The notes beneath the pieces were generated by a model. It was not told where the DNA came from and made no database searches. It saw nothing but the letters and a program-made list of their open reading frames with translations. From assembly GCA_016777225.1 (NCBI GenBank), contig JADHRW010000006.1:1-64000 (forward strand): a stretch of DNA of 64,000 nucleotides. The letters are read 5' to 3'. How positions within the stretch are numbered: position 1 is the stretch's first letter; the number at the start of each line of letters is the position of its first letter. A program made the position numbers and the translations under genes. Below are positions 17,568-25,946 of the stretch, in pieces. This DNA is from Candidatus Thalassarchaeum sp. (GTDB taxonomy: Archaea > Thermoplasmatota > Poseidoniia > Poseidoniales > Thalassarchaeaceae).

Positions 17568-18653
17568 ATGACAAGCGAAAATATGTACTATCGTATGATG
17601 GGAAATACTGGAATTCAAGTATCAGTCTTATCTTATGGATTTTGGGCTACTTATGGTGTTAAAAATAGATTACAAGATGAAAAAGGCGTAGAAATGGCCA
17701 AAGAATGTATGAAAATTGCTCGAAATGCAGGAGTAAACTGTTTTGATCACGCAGAAGCATATGGTAATCCCAATGGTGAGGCAGAGCGAATATTTGGAAT
17801 CGCTCTTTCAGAATTACAAGAAGAAGATCCTGATATGTGGAGACGCTCAGAACTAGTTATTACAACAAAGATATTTTGGGGAGGAAATGGCGTAAATGAA
17901 AGCGGTCTTTCACGTAAACATATAATGGAAGGTTTAGATTCCTGTTTAGAAAGATTACAATTGAATTATGTAGATATGGTATTTTGTCATCGTCCTGATC
18001 CATTTACCCCAACTTCAACAGTTGTGCGCGCCATGACTGATGTAGTTCGTAATGGGTGGGCTACTTCTTGGGGTACTTCAGAATGGTCTGCTGCTCAAAT
18101 AATGGAAGCTATATGGTTTGCTAAATCAGAAGGATTGGAGCCACCTATGTATGAACAACCTCAATATAATATGCTACATCGTCAGAAATTTGAAAACGAA
18201 CTTTTCCCACTATATCAGCCACCATATAATTATGGAACTACTATTTGGTCTCCATTACGTTCAGGATTTTTAACAGGGAAATATAATGATGGCATACCTG
18301 TAGACTCTCGTCCTACACAAGAAGGATATGAATGGTTAATTGAAGATTTAGAGATGCGAAAGAAGAATGGAGAAGTAGAAATTGTTAGAAATCTTACATC
18401 ATATGCCTTGAAAAATTTCAATTGTACTACCGCACAACTTGCTTTAGCTTGGTGTCTTAAGAATCAGAATGTTAGTACTATACTACTAGGGGCTACTAAA
18501 CCTGAACAAATGATAGAAAATCTTGGTTGTATGGAGGTTGCAGAGAAGATGACTGAACAGCATATGTCCGATATTGATGAGATTCTTGGTAATAGGCCAG
18601 AAGATTGGATCGGATACGGTGGCGCAGGGCCTCGTCAACTTCGAACTTTATGA
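17568..18653 (+). CDS. Aldo/keto reductase, Kv-beta-like subfamily
   Basis: NADPH-dependent carbonyl reductase, cytosolic, (beta/alpha)8 barrel. The AKR tetrad is visible: Asp and Tyr in NCFDHAEAYGN, Lys in VITTKIFWGG and His in MVFCHRPDPFTP. The sequence GLSRKHIMEGLDSCLERLQL followed by NYVDMVF and the Trp-Gly-Thr-Ser-Glu-Trp segment place it with potassium-channel beta-subunit-like and YghZ-like reductases. The 361-residue length fits. It is the first of four same-strand redox genes (12, 36 and 16 bp gaps), probably an operon. The natural substrate is unknown. Confidence 0.92.
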   Translation: MTSENMYYRMMGNTGIQVSVLSYGFWATYGVKNRLQDEKGVEMAKECMKIARNAGVNCFDHAEAYGNPNGEAERIFGIALSELQEEDPDMWRRSELVITTKIFWGGNGVNESGLSRKHIMEGLDSCLERLQLNYVDMVFCHRPDPFTPTSTVVRAMTDVVRNGWATSWGTSEWSAAQIMEAIWFAKSEGLEPPMYEQPQYNMLHRQKFENELFPLYQPPYNYGTTIWSPLRSGFLTGKYNDGIPVDSRPTQEGYEWLIEDLEMRKKNGEVEIVRNLTSYALKNFNCTTAQLALAWCLKNQNVSTILLGATKPEQMIENLGCMEVAEKMTEQHMSDIDEILGNRPEDWIGYGGAGPRQLRTL

Positions 18654-18665
18654 ATTGGTGATTAA

Positions 18666-19430
18666 ATGGAAACTGGACTGAATGATAGTGTAGTATTGGT
18701 TACTGGTGGTGCCGGGGGTATTGGCGAGGCTATCTGCCGAGCATTTGCATCAGAAGGTTCCCAAGTGGTAGTACATTATCATGAATCATCTGAAAATGCT
18801 GAGAAGATTGCAAAAGAAATTGGTGGGCTGCCAATTAAGGCAGATCTTAGAGATCATAAGCAAGCACTTTCATTGATTAATACCGTTGTAGAAAAATATG
18901 GTAAATTAGATATTTGTATAGCTAATGCTGGATATTATCCGCCTGAATCATTACCTCTCTGGGATATCGATAATGATAGATGGAATGAAGTAATTTCTTC
19001 TAATTTAGGTGTAGCTGTGAATACTGCTCGTGTTTTCCTTCGAGAAGCATCTAGAGCTGGCTCCGGTTCTCTTGTCTTTATTGGCTCTACTGCAGGAATA
19101 TATGGTGAATCAGGACACTCAGACTACGCCGCAGCCAAAGGAGCAATAACTTCTGGTTTACTAATGTCATTAAAAAATGACGTTTCTAAAATTGGCAACG
19201 TGAGGGTGAATGCAGTTGCTCCAGGATGGACAATTACCCCCAAAAAGAAAGAACAAGGTATTGATGATGAACTCATTAAGAATGCAACTGCAACAATGTC
19301 GCTAAAGAAATTAGCAACTCCAGAAGATATTGCTAATACAGTAGTTTCAATTTCCTCTGATTTAATTTCAGGACATATTACCGGACAAATTATCGAAATT
19401 GCTGGTGGTATGGAAGGACGTCTCGTATAG
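18666..19430 (+). CDS. Short-chain dehydrogenase/reductase
   Basis: Classical SDR of 254 residues. Cofactor motif TGGAGGIG is at residues 13-20, NAG at about 88-90 (ANAGYY), and the catalytic Ser and YxxxK are in GSTAGIYGESGHSDYAAAKG. The C-terminus GQIIEIAGGM matches 3-oxoacyl-ACP-reductase-like members. His37-Tyr-His near the end of the second strand does not clearly show NAD or NADP preference. GGTGATTAA precedes the ATG. It follows the aldo/keto reductase by 12 bp and probably shares its transcript. Confidence 0.92.
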   Translation: METGLNDSVVLVTGGAGGIGEAICRAFASEGSQVVVHYHESSENAEKIAKEIGGLPIKADLRDHKQALSLINTVVEKYGKLDICIANAGYYPPESLPLWDIDNDRWNEVISSNLGVAVNTARVFLREASRAGSGSLVFIGSTAGIYGESGHSDYAAAKGAITSGLLMSLKNDVSKIGNVRVNAVAPGWTITPKKKEQGIDDELIKNATATMSLKKLATPEDIANTVVSISSDLISGHITGQIIEIAGGMEGRLV

Positions 19431-19466
19431 TAAAAAGTAATTAGATAGAATCGTCTGCAATATCTT

Positions 19467-20138
19467 ATGTATCGTTTAATATATTTTTCATCTCCTGGTC
19501 GTGCTGAAGCAATCAGAATAGTTTTAGATATTTCGAAATTATCTTGGGAAAATGTAATTGTTGACTTTTCAGGTTATTCTGAGATGCGAGATTCAAAAAA
19601 ACTTCCTTGGGGCTTATTGCCTGCATTGGAAACTCCTTCAGGGACACTAAGTGAATCATGTGCGATTTTACGTTATCTTGGTGACATGACTTATCTAAAA
19701 ATTGACGATGAATGGCAATCAGCTAAGGTAGACGAGTGCTTAGATGCAATATCTGATATGTCAAATATCTTGACAGAAACTTTCAGAATTAATAATATTG
19801 ACGAAAAAATAGCTGCACGGAAAAAATTAGTAGATTCAGGTGGTAAATTAAGTAATTGTTATGACTTGTTTTGTGAAAAATTAGAGAATTCAAAAACAGG
19901 ATGGATAGCTGGTACTGAGAAGCCATCTATCGCAGACATCAAATTATTTTCAGATTGCTTCGGCTTAGTTAGTGGCAATTATGATGGTATCGATACCTCA
20001 TTACTCAAAGGAAGAGATGCTCTTTTAGATTTTCATTCTAAAATTTCAGTTATTCCCGAAATATCCTCAAGATATGAAGAAATGCAAGATGATCCTCTTC
20101 GTTGGGTGTATTGCCAAAATGCATTTTCTAATGAATGA
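19467..20138 (+). CDS. Glutathione S-transferase-like protein
   Basis: A 223-residue protein with a thioredoxin-fold N-domain and an all-helical C-domain. The start MYRLIYFSSPGRAEAIRIVL matches alpha/mu/pi/sigma-class GSTs, where a Tyr near residue 7 activates glutathione. WGLLPALETPSGTLSESCAI carries the cis-Pro and the Glu-Ser pair that binds the gamma-glutamyl group. Here residue 6 is Tyr (LIYFSSPG), so the catalytic residue seems kept. The C-domain has the SIADIKLF N-cap box of GSTs. This class is typical of eukaryotes and proteobacteria and rare in archaea, so acquisition by transfer is plausible. Whether the host makes glutathione or another thiol is not shown. Confidence 0.85.
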   Translation: MYRLIYFSSPGRAEAIRIVLDISKLSWENVIVDFSGYSEMRDSKKLPWGLLPALETPSGTLSESCAILRYLGDMTYLKIDDEWQSAKVDECLDAISDMSNILTETFRINNIDEKIAARKKLVDSGGKLSNCYDLFCEKLENSKTGWIAGTEKPSIADIKLFSDCFGLVSGNYDGIDTSLLKGRDALLDFHSKISVIPEISSRYEEMQDDPLRWVYCQNAFSNE

Positions 20139-20154
20139 TTATTAGGGTGATTTA

Positions 20155-21249
20155 ATGAACATAACAGATAGTCTATTATTGTCTAGAACTGGTAAAGTTC
20201 TGAAAAATAGAACGGTACTTGCTGCTATGACCAATAAACAAAGTCATGATGATGGAATTTTATCAGAAGATGAAAAAAAATGGCTTATTCGTCGAGCAAT
20301 GGGAGAATTTGCAATAACCACAACTGCGGCAACTAATGTTACTGAGCATGGGCGTGGATGGGTTGGAGAAATGGGAGTTTGGGGTGATCATCAGATACCT
20401 GAACTAACTAATTTGGCTAGAGAATTAAAGAAAACAGGGACAGTCAGTCTTGCTCAATTATTTCATGGAGGTATGAGGGCTCCTCAAAGTATCAATGGTA
20501 TTCAACCTATTTCTGCTAGTATCAATACAGAACCAGGGATGGACGGTGTATACACCAGATCTTTAGATAATACAGAAGTTATAGAAATGATCCAATCATT
20601 TACAGATGCTGCTATTCGTTGTCAAAAAGCAGGTTTTGATGGGGTGGAATTACATGGTGCTCATTCCTATCTTATTTGTCAATTCTTAGGTATAGTTACA
20701 AATCGCCGTCAAGATGAATGGGGTGGAGATTTACAAGGACGTAGTAAATTTCTAAGGGAAATTATCACATCTATTCGTAAAGCGACAGGTCCTGAATTCT
20801 TAATTGCAGTAAGAATTTCGCCAATAATTGAAAAAATAGGAATCTATTTACAGGACAGTTTAACTCTAGCTAACATACTTTCAAAAATGGAAATTGATAT
20901 GATTCATATTTCGTGCTGGGATGTATTCCAAGAGGTAGATGGTGAGAAAGATAGTAAAAGTTTGACTAGGCGCTTTAGAGAAGTCATTCCTAGTAATATT
21001 CCTCTTATATCTACTGGAGCTGTTTGGAATGCTAAAGATGCTCAATATGTTCTTGAAGAAGGTGCAGATCTAGTCGGTGTTGCAAGAGTAGGTATCGCTC
21101 ATCCTGATTGGCCTATGCATATTGGAGATATTTCATATTCCCCTCAAAGACCTCCATTCTCTGAGCAGCATCTATTGAATGTTGACTTAAGCCCAGTTTT
21201 TGTTGATTATATGCGAGGATGGAAAGACTTTGTTATCGGTGGCAAATAG
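20155..21249 (+). CDS. NADH:flavin oxidoreductase / Old Yellow Enzyme family
   Basis: FMN-dependent ene-reductase or dienoyl reductase, cytosolic TIM barrel, 364 residues. NRTVLAAMTNKQSHDDG is the FMN-phosphate entry strand, LAQLFHGGMRA carries the conserved Gln-x-x-His-x-Gly, and GFDGVELHGAHSYLICQFL with TNRRQDEWGGDLQGRSKF is the family signature with the active-site HxxH and substrate pocket. It lacks the iron-sulfur and second FAD domains of 2,4-dienoyl-CoA reductase. An SD-like GGGTGAT precedes the ATG. It closes the four-gene redox cassette and is convergent with the regulator genes that follow. Confidence 0.92.
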   Translation: MNITDSLLLSRTGKVLKNRTVLAAMTNKQSHDDGILSEDEKKWLIRRAMGEFAITTTAATNVTEHGRGWVGEMGVWGDHQIPELTNLARELKKTGTVSLAQLFHGGMRAPQSINGIQPISASINTEPGMDGVYTRSLDNTEVIEMIQSFTDAAIRCQKAGFDGVELHGAHSYLICQFLGIVTNRRQDEWGGDLQGRSKFLREIITSIRKATGPEFLIAVRISPIIEKIGIYLQDSLTLANILSKMEIDMIHISCWDVFQEVDGEKDSKSLTRRFREVIPSNIPLISTGAVWNAKDAQYVLEEGADLVGVARVGIAHPDWPMHIGDISYSPQRPPFSEQHLLNVDLSPVFVDYMRGWKDFVIGGK

Positions 21250-21259
21250 TTTATTATTT

Positions 21260-22342
21260 CTAATTAAGAGATTCATCAACTCTTGATGCTACAGTCTTGA
21301 GTCTACGAATTGTCCTATCTAATCTATTAAGAACACGTTCAGAAACCTCCTCTCCATTTTTTCCTGCTATACGGAACCCATATGGCATTCTCCCACCCAA
21401 TGTATTGAGTAGTAATTTCTGATTGTCAATAGTCACATCTTTCAGTATTAATTCTATTTTCTCAATACTAAGATTATTTTTCTTAACTCCTGAAATAATC
21501 TTCTTTGAAACTTCATCATTTAATCTACCTACTCCACCTCTTGTGATTAACCATTCTTCCCCTCTAGCATTAAATTGCCTCATTAATCCCGAATATACAT
21601 CTTGAGCGATTCTTTCAGGCATAGCGACACGTTCAGCCATACTCATCTCAAGCATTCTTTCGAGAACTCTTTGAACTCTGGATCTTGTTTCCCCCAACCT
21701 TTCTGCTAAAACTAAGAGAGTAATTGCTCGATGGCTCTGAACTAATTCCATAGTTACTTTCCTTGCCAAATTATCTTCTGATTTCACTCTCTCTCCATTT
21801 AATCCCAAATCTTCTATTAAAGAATCTATCCGATCTTTTCCTTGATTTGTAGCGCAGGGCTCTGTAATTTTGATTCTGAATCGCTTTTCTTCATCCTCAG
21901 AGGGTGTATTCATCCTTTCAGTGGATTCAACAATCAGATCAGATAATTCAGCAAGACGTATTTCAAGAATTTTTCTTGCTTGAACAGCAAGAAGTTCTAC
22001 TGCAGAGTTCATTGATCCACCTCTTAAAACATGAATATGCCATCTTCCTTTTAGTTCAGATGCAACTAATCCTGCTTCCCTTAATCTAATCATTTGATTA
22101 TGCATTGCTGTTTGCGAAAGTCCACAAGAGTCTCCTAATTCTTTTGTATTCCAGCCTCTTAGAGGGTCATCTAACAATGCTCCTCTAAACATTCTATGCA
22201 ATGCACTTGGTTCATCATTTACGTTCCAAGTTTCAGATTTTCTTCTTACCAATGATAGAGAATCAATCAGCCATTCAAGTAGAGTATCAGTATCTTTGCT
22301 ACCTGTTGGCATAGGTTGCTCTACTAGCTTTATCCTGAACAT
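21260..22342 (-). CDS. Winged-helix transcriptional regulator, large
   Basis: A 360-residue soluble protein. Residues about 45-110 form a winged helix (WNTKELGDSCGLSQTAMHNQ then LREAGLVASELKGRWHIHVL) of ArsR/MarR type. A second helix-turn-helix-like stretch is likely near residues 205-240 (ITLLVLAERLGETRSRVQRV, followed by ERMLEMSMAERV). The C-terminus is helical and basic. No sensor domain is recognised. The ATG at 22342 is used, with Met11 (22312) as an alternative. It is the last of three minus-strand regulator genes and converges on the redox cassette, which it may control; that is a guess from position. Confidence 0.65.
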   Translation of the reverse strand: MFRIKLVEQPMPTGSKDTDTLLEWLIDSLSLVRRKSETWNVNDEPSALHRMFRGALLDDPLRGWNTKELGDSCGLSQTAMHNQMIRLREAGLVASELKGRWHIHVLRGGSMNSAVELLAVQARKILEIRLAELSDLIVESTERMNTPSEDEEKRFRIKITEPCATNQGKDRIDSLIEDLGLNGERVKSEDNLARKVTMELVQSHRAITLLVLAERLGETRSRVQRVLERMLEMSMAERVAMPERIAQDVYSGLMRQFNARGEEWLITRGGVGRLNDEVSKKIISGVKKNNLSIEKIELILKDVTIDNQKLLLNTLGGRMPYGFRIAGKNGEEVSERVLNRLDRTIRRLKTVASRVDESLN

Positions 22343-22407
22343 ACAACCTTATGCCGTAATTCAGAGTGTAAGAGCATTCTGCTTAACTTTCTATAGTAAG
22401 AGGCGAA

Positions 22408-23133
22408 TCAAGCATACTCTGCACGAAGGTCAAGCCAGTTATACTCAATTCTTGAACTTCTTAATCCAATTAAATGGTCTGCTAATGTAAGTTTATTTGC
22501 TGAAATTATTCCTCTCGTTCTCAGAACACAAATTGCTGAATGCACCGCAGACCTCGATCGACCTAAATCTCGTGCTAATTGCGCCTGACTTTCAGGAGCA
22601 CAAGTCAATGCTAATCTAGCAACTATTGAACGTTGAAGACTGGAAAGCCCCACTGGTAACATCGCAGCAGCTCTTTTTTCGTCCTTCACTCCTGTCCCAA
22701 GTAATACTTCGATTTGTGATGGTGCCCCTGCATAATAACAAGTCCTTCCATTTACTGGAATAATAGTTACTGTTTTTTCATTTACTAAAACATCTAGATG
22801 GTGCCTAAGAGTTCCATTGGCTGCATTCATTCTTCTTTGTAATTCTCTAAAATGTATCCCTGGTGATTTATCTAATGTTGAAAGTATCTTTGCACGGACA
22901 GGATGTTCCCATGGATGTTCATTAGGAGAAGAAATAGCACCTTCTGTAATAGGTGGCATCATTACAGGAATTAGTGCAGTAATTCCTAGGGATGCCCCTC
23001 CCAGTGCCATGAGTCCGTCAATGGCCCAAGAACGCCTACCGCGCCATTGTTGAAGTAAAGCCATAACTCTTTTCTTATCTTCTAGTCTTTGAAAGAACCG
23101 GTCACTTGAGTCGATTTTGCTTCGTTTATACAC
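22408..23133 (-). CDS. Winged-helix regulator with a predicted membrane segment
   Basis: A 241-residue protein. A hydrophobic stretch at about residues 36-60 (WAIDGLMALGGASLGITALI) follows a basic N-terminus and probably anchors the protein in the membrane. Then come a winged helix at about 75-135 (HPVRAKILSTLDKSPGIHFR, NGTLRHHLDVLVNE) and a second at about 160-215 (SQAQLARDLGRSRSAVHSAI). Tandem winged helices behind a single membrane segment suggest a one-component membrane-linked regulator. The start codon is GTG and overlaps the HxlR stop (TAGTG), so the two genes are coupled. Confidence 0.65.
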   Translation of the reverse strand: MYKRSKIDSSDRFFQRLEDKKRVMALLQQWRGRRSWAIDGLMALGGASLGITALIPVMMPPITEGAISSPNEHPWEHPVRAKILSTLDKSPGIHFRELQRRMNAANGTLRHHLDVLVNEKTVTIIPVNGRTCYYAGAPSQIEVLLGTGVKDEKRAAAMLPVGLSSLQRSIVARLALTCAPESQAQLARDLGRSRSAVHSAICVLRTRGIISANKLTLADHLIGLRSSRIEYNWLDLRAEYA

Positions 23134-23594
23134 TAATCTTTTGAAACGACTAAGTCATTATGTATTTTCATGTACGCAACTAGTGGCCCCAATAATCTTC
23201 CACAGTTTCTTCCATGTGTCGTTAATCTGTACATCACACGAATTGGAGGGCCGTCATCAACAACTCTCTGTACTAATCCATTCTCAACACATGCAGTCAA
23301 TTTATCAGAAAGAGTTCTACTTGATATCCCTCTAAGGAGTGTTCTTAATTGATTAAATCGTTTATCGCCTGCAATGTAAAGTGCTGAAAGAATCTCAGTA
23401 GTCCATCTAGAGCTGAACATGTTGAATGCTATTACTGCAGCATCTACTTCCCATTCCATTTGACCTTCCTCTCCATCATTATAGTATCCTTGAAATATTC
23501 GCCGAATATCTCTACCGTTATCTTGTACCTGATCTAATGCAGAAGTAATTTTTTTGTAATCTGAATCTGATATAGCCATCCTCTCTCTACGCAT
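23133..23594 (-). CDS. HxlR-family winged-helix regulator
   Basis: A 153-residue DNA-binding protein. The HxlR pattern is clear: a region around residue 60 (FSSRWTTEILSALYIAGDKR), then FNQLRTLLRGISSRTLSDKL, the recognition helix, then VENGLVQRVVDDGPPIRVMY and RLTTHGR, the wing and its end. HxlR proteins usually act as dimers and often answer to aldehydes or redox stress. It lacks the usual N-terminal Cys and carries a longer N-terminus of about 50 residues. It is transcribed away from a region holding a 14-bp palindrome, a plausible self-operator. Confidence 0.82.
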   Translation of the reverse strand: MRRERMAISDSDYKKITSALDQVQDNGRDIRRIFQGYYNDGEEGQMEWEVDAAVIAFNMFSSRWTTEILSALYIAGDKRFNQLRTLLRGISSRTLSDKLTACVENGLVQRVVDDGPPIRVMYRLTTHGRNCGRLLGPLVAYMKIHNDLVVSKD

Positions 23595-23625
23595 AGTAAT
23601 CAGATATGGCGAATTTCATCTAGTG

Positions 23626-23632
23626 TATAAAA
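23626..23632 (+). promoter_or_regulatory. Strong TATA box upstream of the 16-codon ORF
   Basis: TATAAAA lies in the divergent region between the HxlR gene and a tiny plus-strand ORF. It would place a start site near 23655 and a leader of about 70 nt before the ATG at 23728. Confidence 0.45.
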
Positions 23633-23663
23633 TGCACCTTAGTGAAATCAGAAATACTTACCT

Positions 23664-23677
23664 ATTGATATATCAAT
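23664..23677. promoter_or_regulatory. 14-bp perfect palindrome, candidate HxlR operator
   Basis: ATTGATATATCAAT is perfectly symmetric and lies 70 bp upstream of the HxlR start and about 32 bp downstream of the plus-strand TATAAAA. Flanking it are CTTAGTG (23638-23644) and CACTAAG (23703-23709), an inverted pair. Position suits binding of a dimeric regulator. Confidence 0.5.
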
Positions 23678-23727
23678 TGCCATTAAGTTAGTGTGTAATT
23701 AGCACTAAGTTGCAGGAGGAAACTGTC

Positions 23728-23778
23728 ATGGACAAATGGTTAGAACAATGGTTAGATGAAACAATGAAAGAACTTTAG
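23728..23778 (+). CDS. Candidate 16-residue peptide ORF with a strong ribosome binding site
   Basis: ATG through TAG encodes MDKWLEQWLDETMKEL, a Trp-containing amphipathic acidic helix. A near-ideal AGGAGG lies 8 nt before the ATG, stronger than most sites in this window. It sits alone, 6 bp before the convergent 3' end of the beta-oxidation gene, and no other plus-strand gene follows. Coding is unproven: the case rests on the ribosome binding site, the TATA box upstream and the lack of a competing explanation. Confidence 0.4.
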   Translation: MDKWLEQWLDETMKEL

Positions 23779-23784
23779 ATAGAA

Positions 23785-25851
23785 TCAAAGATTGTCATAC
23801 TTAGGTCTTCGGCCTTCGATTAATGCAGATAATCCTTCTAATGCGTCTTTTGATTCAAAGATTGTATTTAGTTGTGCTAATTCTAGATTTAATCCTCTGT
23901 CCAGATCATCTCCTGTAGATATAGCATCGTTAAGCAGTTGATTTGCAATTTCAAGAGCAATTGGTGCAGTGAAACTCAAAGATTTCATTTGTCTAACTAC
24001 TTTTTTATTATCTTCCTCAAAATTATCTGGAATCTTTCCTGACATTATCTTTGACATATTTTCATTTTTGTAGAACTTCATTGCAAACATTGATGCTGGA
24101 TGATTCTTATCTTTTGGTTCAGCAGGATATTTATTCTCAGGTTTCCCTTCTAAAGATATTTCATTAATTATATTTGGAATATCTGATGATTCAACTAGAT
24201 GAGTGATTATTCCTAGTGCAGATGCAGTTTCAGAGTCAAGGAAATTACCAGCTAAGATCGCATATCTTGCAGCTTCTATTCCGCAAATACGTGGCGTTCT
24301 TTGAGTGCCTCCTAGACCAGGGAATATCCCAATACTTGTTTCTGGGAAACGAAACTGTGAACGTCTAGTACCTATTCTATAATCACATGATAGCGCTAAT
24401 TCTAGACCGCCTCCAAGAGCGAGTCCTGTTGTTAGAGCAATAGTAGTTTTTTCTGATTTTTCAAGTTTATTTAGAACTTCATGGCCGTATGCAGTAAAGT
24501 CATAAATTTCTTTTATAGCATCTTGATTTATTTTATCTACAAAGAATTTGACATCAGCTCCTGCTACGAAAGCTTTTCCAGCTCCTTCTAGAACTATTGT
24601 ATCGATATCATCTCTTGAATTCAATAAATCTAGGGCAGACCCTAATTGTTCAACTAAAGACTCATTGAGAGCATTCATTGCTTCCGGTCTGTTTAGTTTA
24701 ATTTTTGCAATTTTACCGTCTATATCGATATCAATATAATTAAATTTGAATAACTCCTCTTTTTCTTCCATCCATAGAGGTAACTTAAATTCTGCAAGTT
24801 CAGAATAACTTTTAGCCATCCTTATTGCTTTTTTGATACCTATTTTATTTGCAATCTCAAAAGGTCCTTCTGCCCATCTTAGACCGACTTTAGCCCCTCT
24901 ATCTACATCTTCGATAGAACAAATTTCTTCTTCTACAATTTGTGATGAAACCGCAAAAACTTGTCCAAGAAGTCTTTCTCTAATTATTTCAGCAATATCT
25001 TCATTGCATTCAGTATCTTCTCCGATTTCCCACATTCCTGAATTTTCAATAGTATCTCTAAGACTCTTAGCTCCGCTGTAACGCGAACAATTTAACTGCT
25101 CAGATAGATAATTAGTTGCATGTAGCGCAATAGCGGGTCCTGTGAGATTCATTAGAGCAAAGGGGCCCATTCCAATATTGAATGCCTTTTCCGCTACCGA
25201 ATCTATTTGAGCTATAGATGCAACTCCTTCATCTAGTAAATGGCAAGCTTCATTTAACCACGGGACAAAGAATCTGTTAACTACAAAGCCAGGCCTATCT
25301 TTACAGATAATAACAACTTTACCCATAGTTTTACAGTATTGTTCTACAGCATTTAGAGACTCAGCAGAAGTTGTTTCTGCTGGGATGATTTCAATTAATC
25401 TATTTTTAGCAGGATGATAAAAGAAGTGCAATCCAACAAAACGATCCGGTCTACCTGTAGCTTTAGCAAGTTCATTTACTGAGAGTGATGAAGTGTTTGA
25501 TGCCAGAATAGTCTTTTCATCGCACACTTTATCAAGAGTCCTGAAAACAGCAGTTTTAATATCAAAATCTTCGAATACAGCTTCGATTACTAAGTCGGTA
25601 TCAGGAGCAACATTTTCAGTTCCCACAACTCCAGTTATTCTATTCTTAATTGATTCGACTTGATCTGGACGAAAAATTCTTCTTTCTATTGCCTCTTCAA
25701 GAAAATCTGAAATTATCTTTTCTCCTCTATTTACCCACTGTTCTTCTCGGTCAACCATTTGAACATTAAATTGTTCTTGTGCTGATTTTTGAGCAATCCC
25801 TGAGCCCATGTTTCCGGCACCTATTATTGCTACTGAATCTACAGTGTTCAT
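23785..25851 (-). CDS. 3-hydroxyacyl-CoA dehydrogenase / enoyl-CoA hydratase fusion
   Basis: Bifunctional beta-oxidation enzyme, cytosolic. The N-terminal half is the NAD-dependent dehydrogenase: VAIIGAGNMGSGIAQKSAQE (Rossmann loop), LASNTSSLSVNELA, HFFYHPAKNRLIEIIP with the catalytic His, and a C-terminal helical domain with DRPGFVVNRFFVPWLNEA. The crotonase domain follows (about residues 375-685), with oxyanion-hole segments FVAGADVKFF and LALGGGLELALSCDYRIGT and PETSIGIFPGLGGTQR, which carries the catalytic Glu. Dehydrogenase-first order is that of archaeal fusions, the reverse of bacterial FadB. It could also act on crotonyl-CoA/3-hydroxybutyryl-CoA. The ATG at 25851 is chosen over a TTG five codons earlier. 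Confidence 0.93.
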   Translation of the reverse strand: MNTVDSVAIIGAGNMGSGIAQKSAQEQFNVQMVDREEQWVNRGEKIISDFLEEAIERRIFRPDQVESIKNRITGVVGTENVAPDTDLVIEAVFEDFDIKTAVFRTLDKVCDEKTILASNTSSLSVNELAKATGRPDRFVGLHFFYHPAKNRLIEIIPAETTSAESLNAVEQYCKTMGKVVIICKDRPGFVVNRFFVPWLNEACHLLDEGVASIAQIDSVAEKAFNIGMGPFALMNLTGPAIALHATNYLSEQLNCSRYSGAKSLRDTIENSGMWEIGEDTECNEDIAEIIRERLLGQVFAVSSQIVEEEICSIEDVDRGAKVGLRWAEGPFEIANKIGIKKAIRMAKSYSELAEFKLPLWMEEKEELFKFNYIDIDIDGKIAKIKLNRPEAMNALNESLVEQLGSALDLLNSRDDIDTIVLEGAGKAFVAGADVKFFVDKINQDAIKEIYDFTAYGHEVLNKLEKSEKTTIALTTGLALGGGLELALSCDYRIGTRRSQFRFPETSIGIFPGLGGTQRTPRICGIEAARYAILAGNFLDSETASALGIITHLVESSDIPNIINEISLEGKPENKYPAEPKDKNHPASMFAMKFYKNENMSKIMSGKIPDNFEEDNKKVVRQMKSLSFTAPIALEIANQLLNDAISTGDDLDRGLNLELAQLNTIFESKDALEGLSALIEGRRPKYDNL

Positions 25852-25946
25852 GGTTGCGCGAAACAAGACCTATCCATGAATGCAACGGAGCGGTAGACTC
25901 TAGCGCGGGCGTAAGTTATTCAGTATAACCTAGTCATGAAGATACT

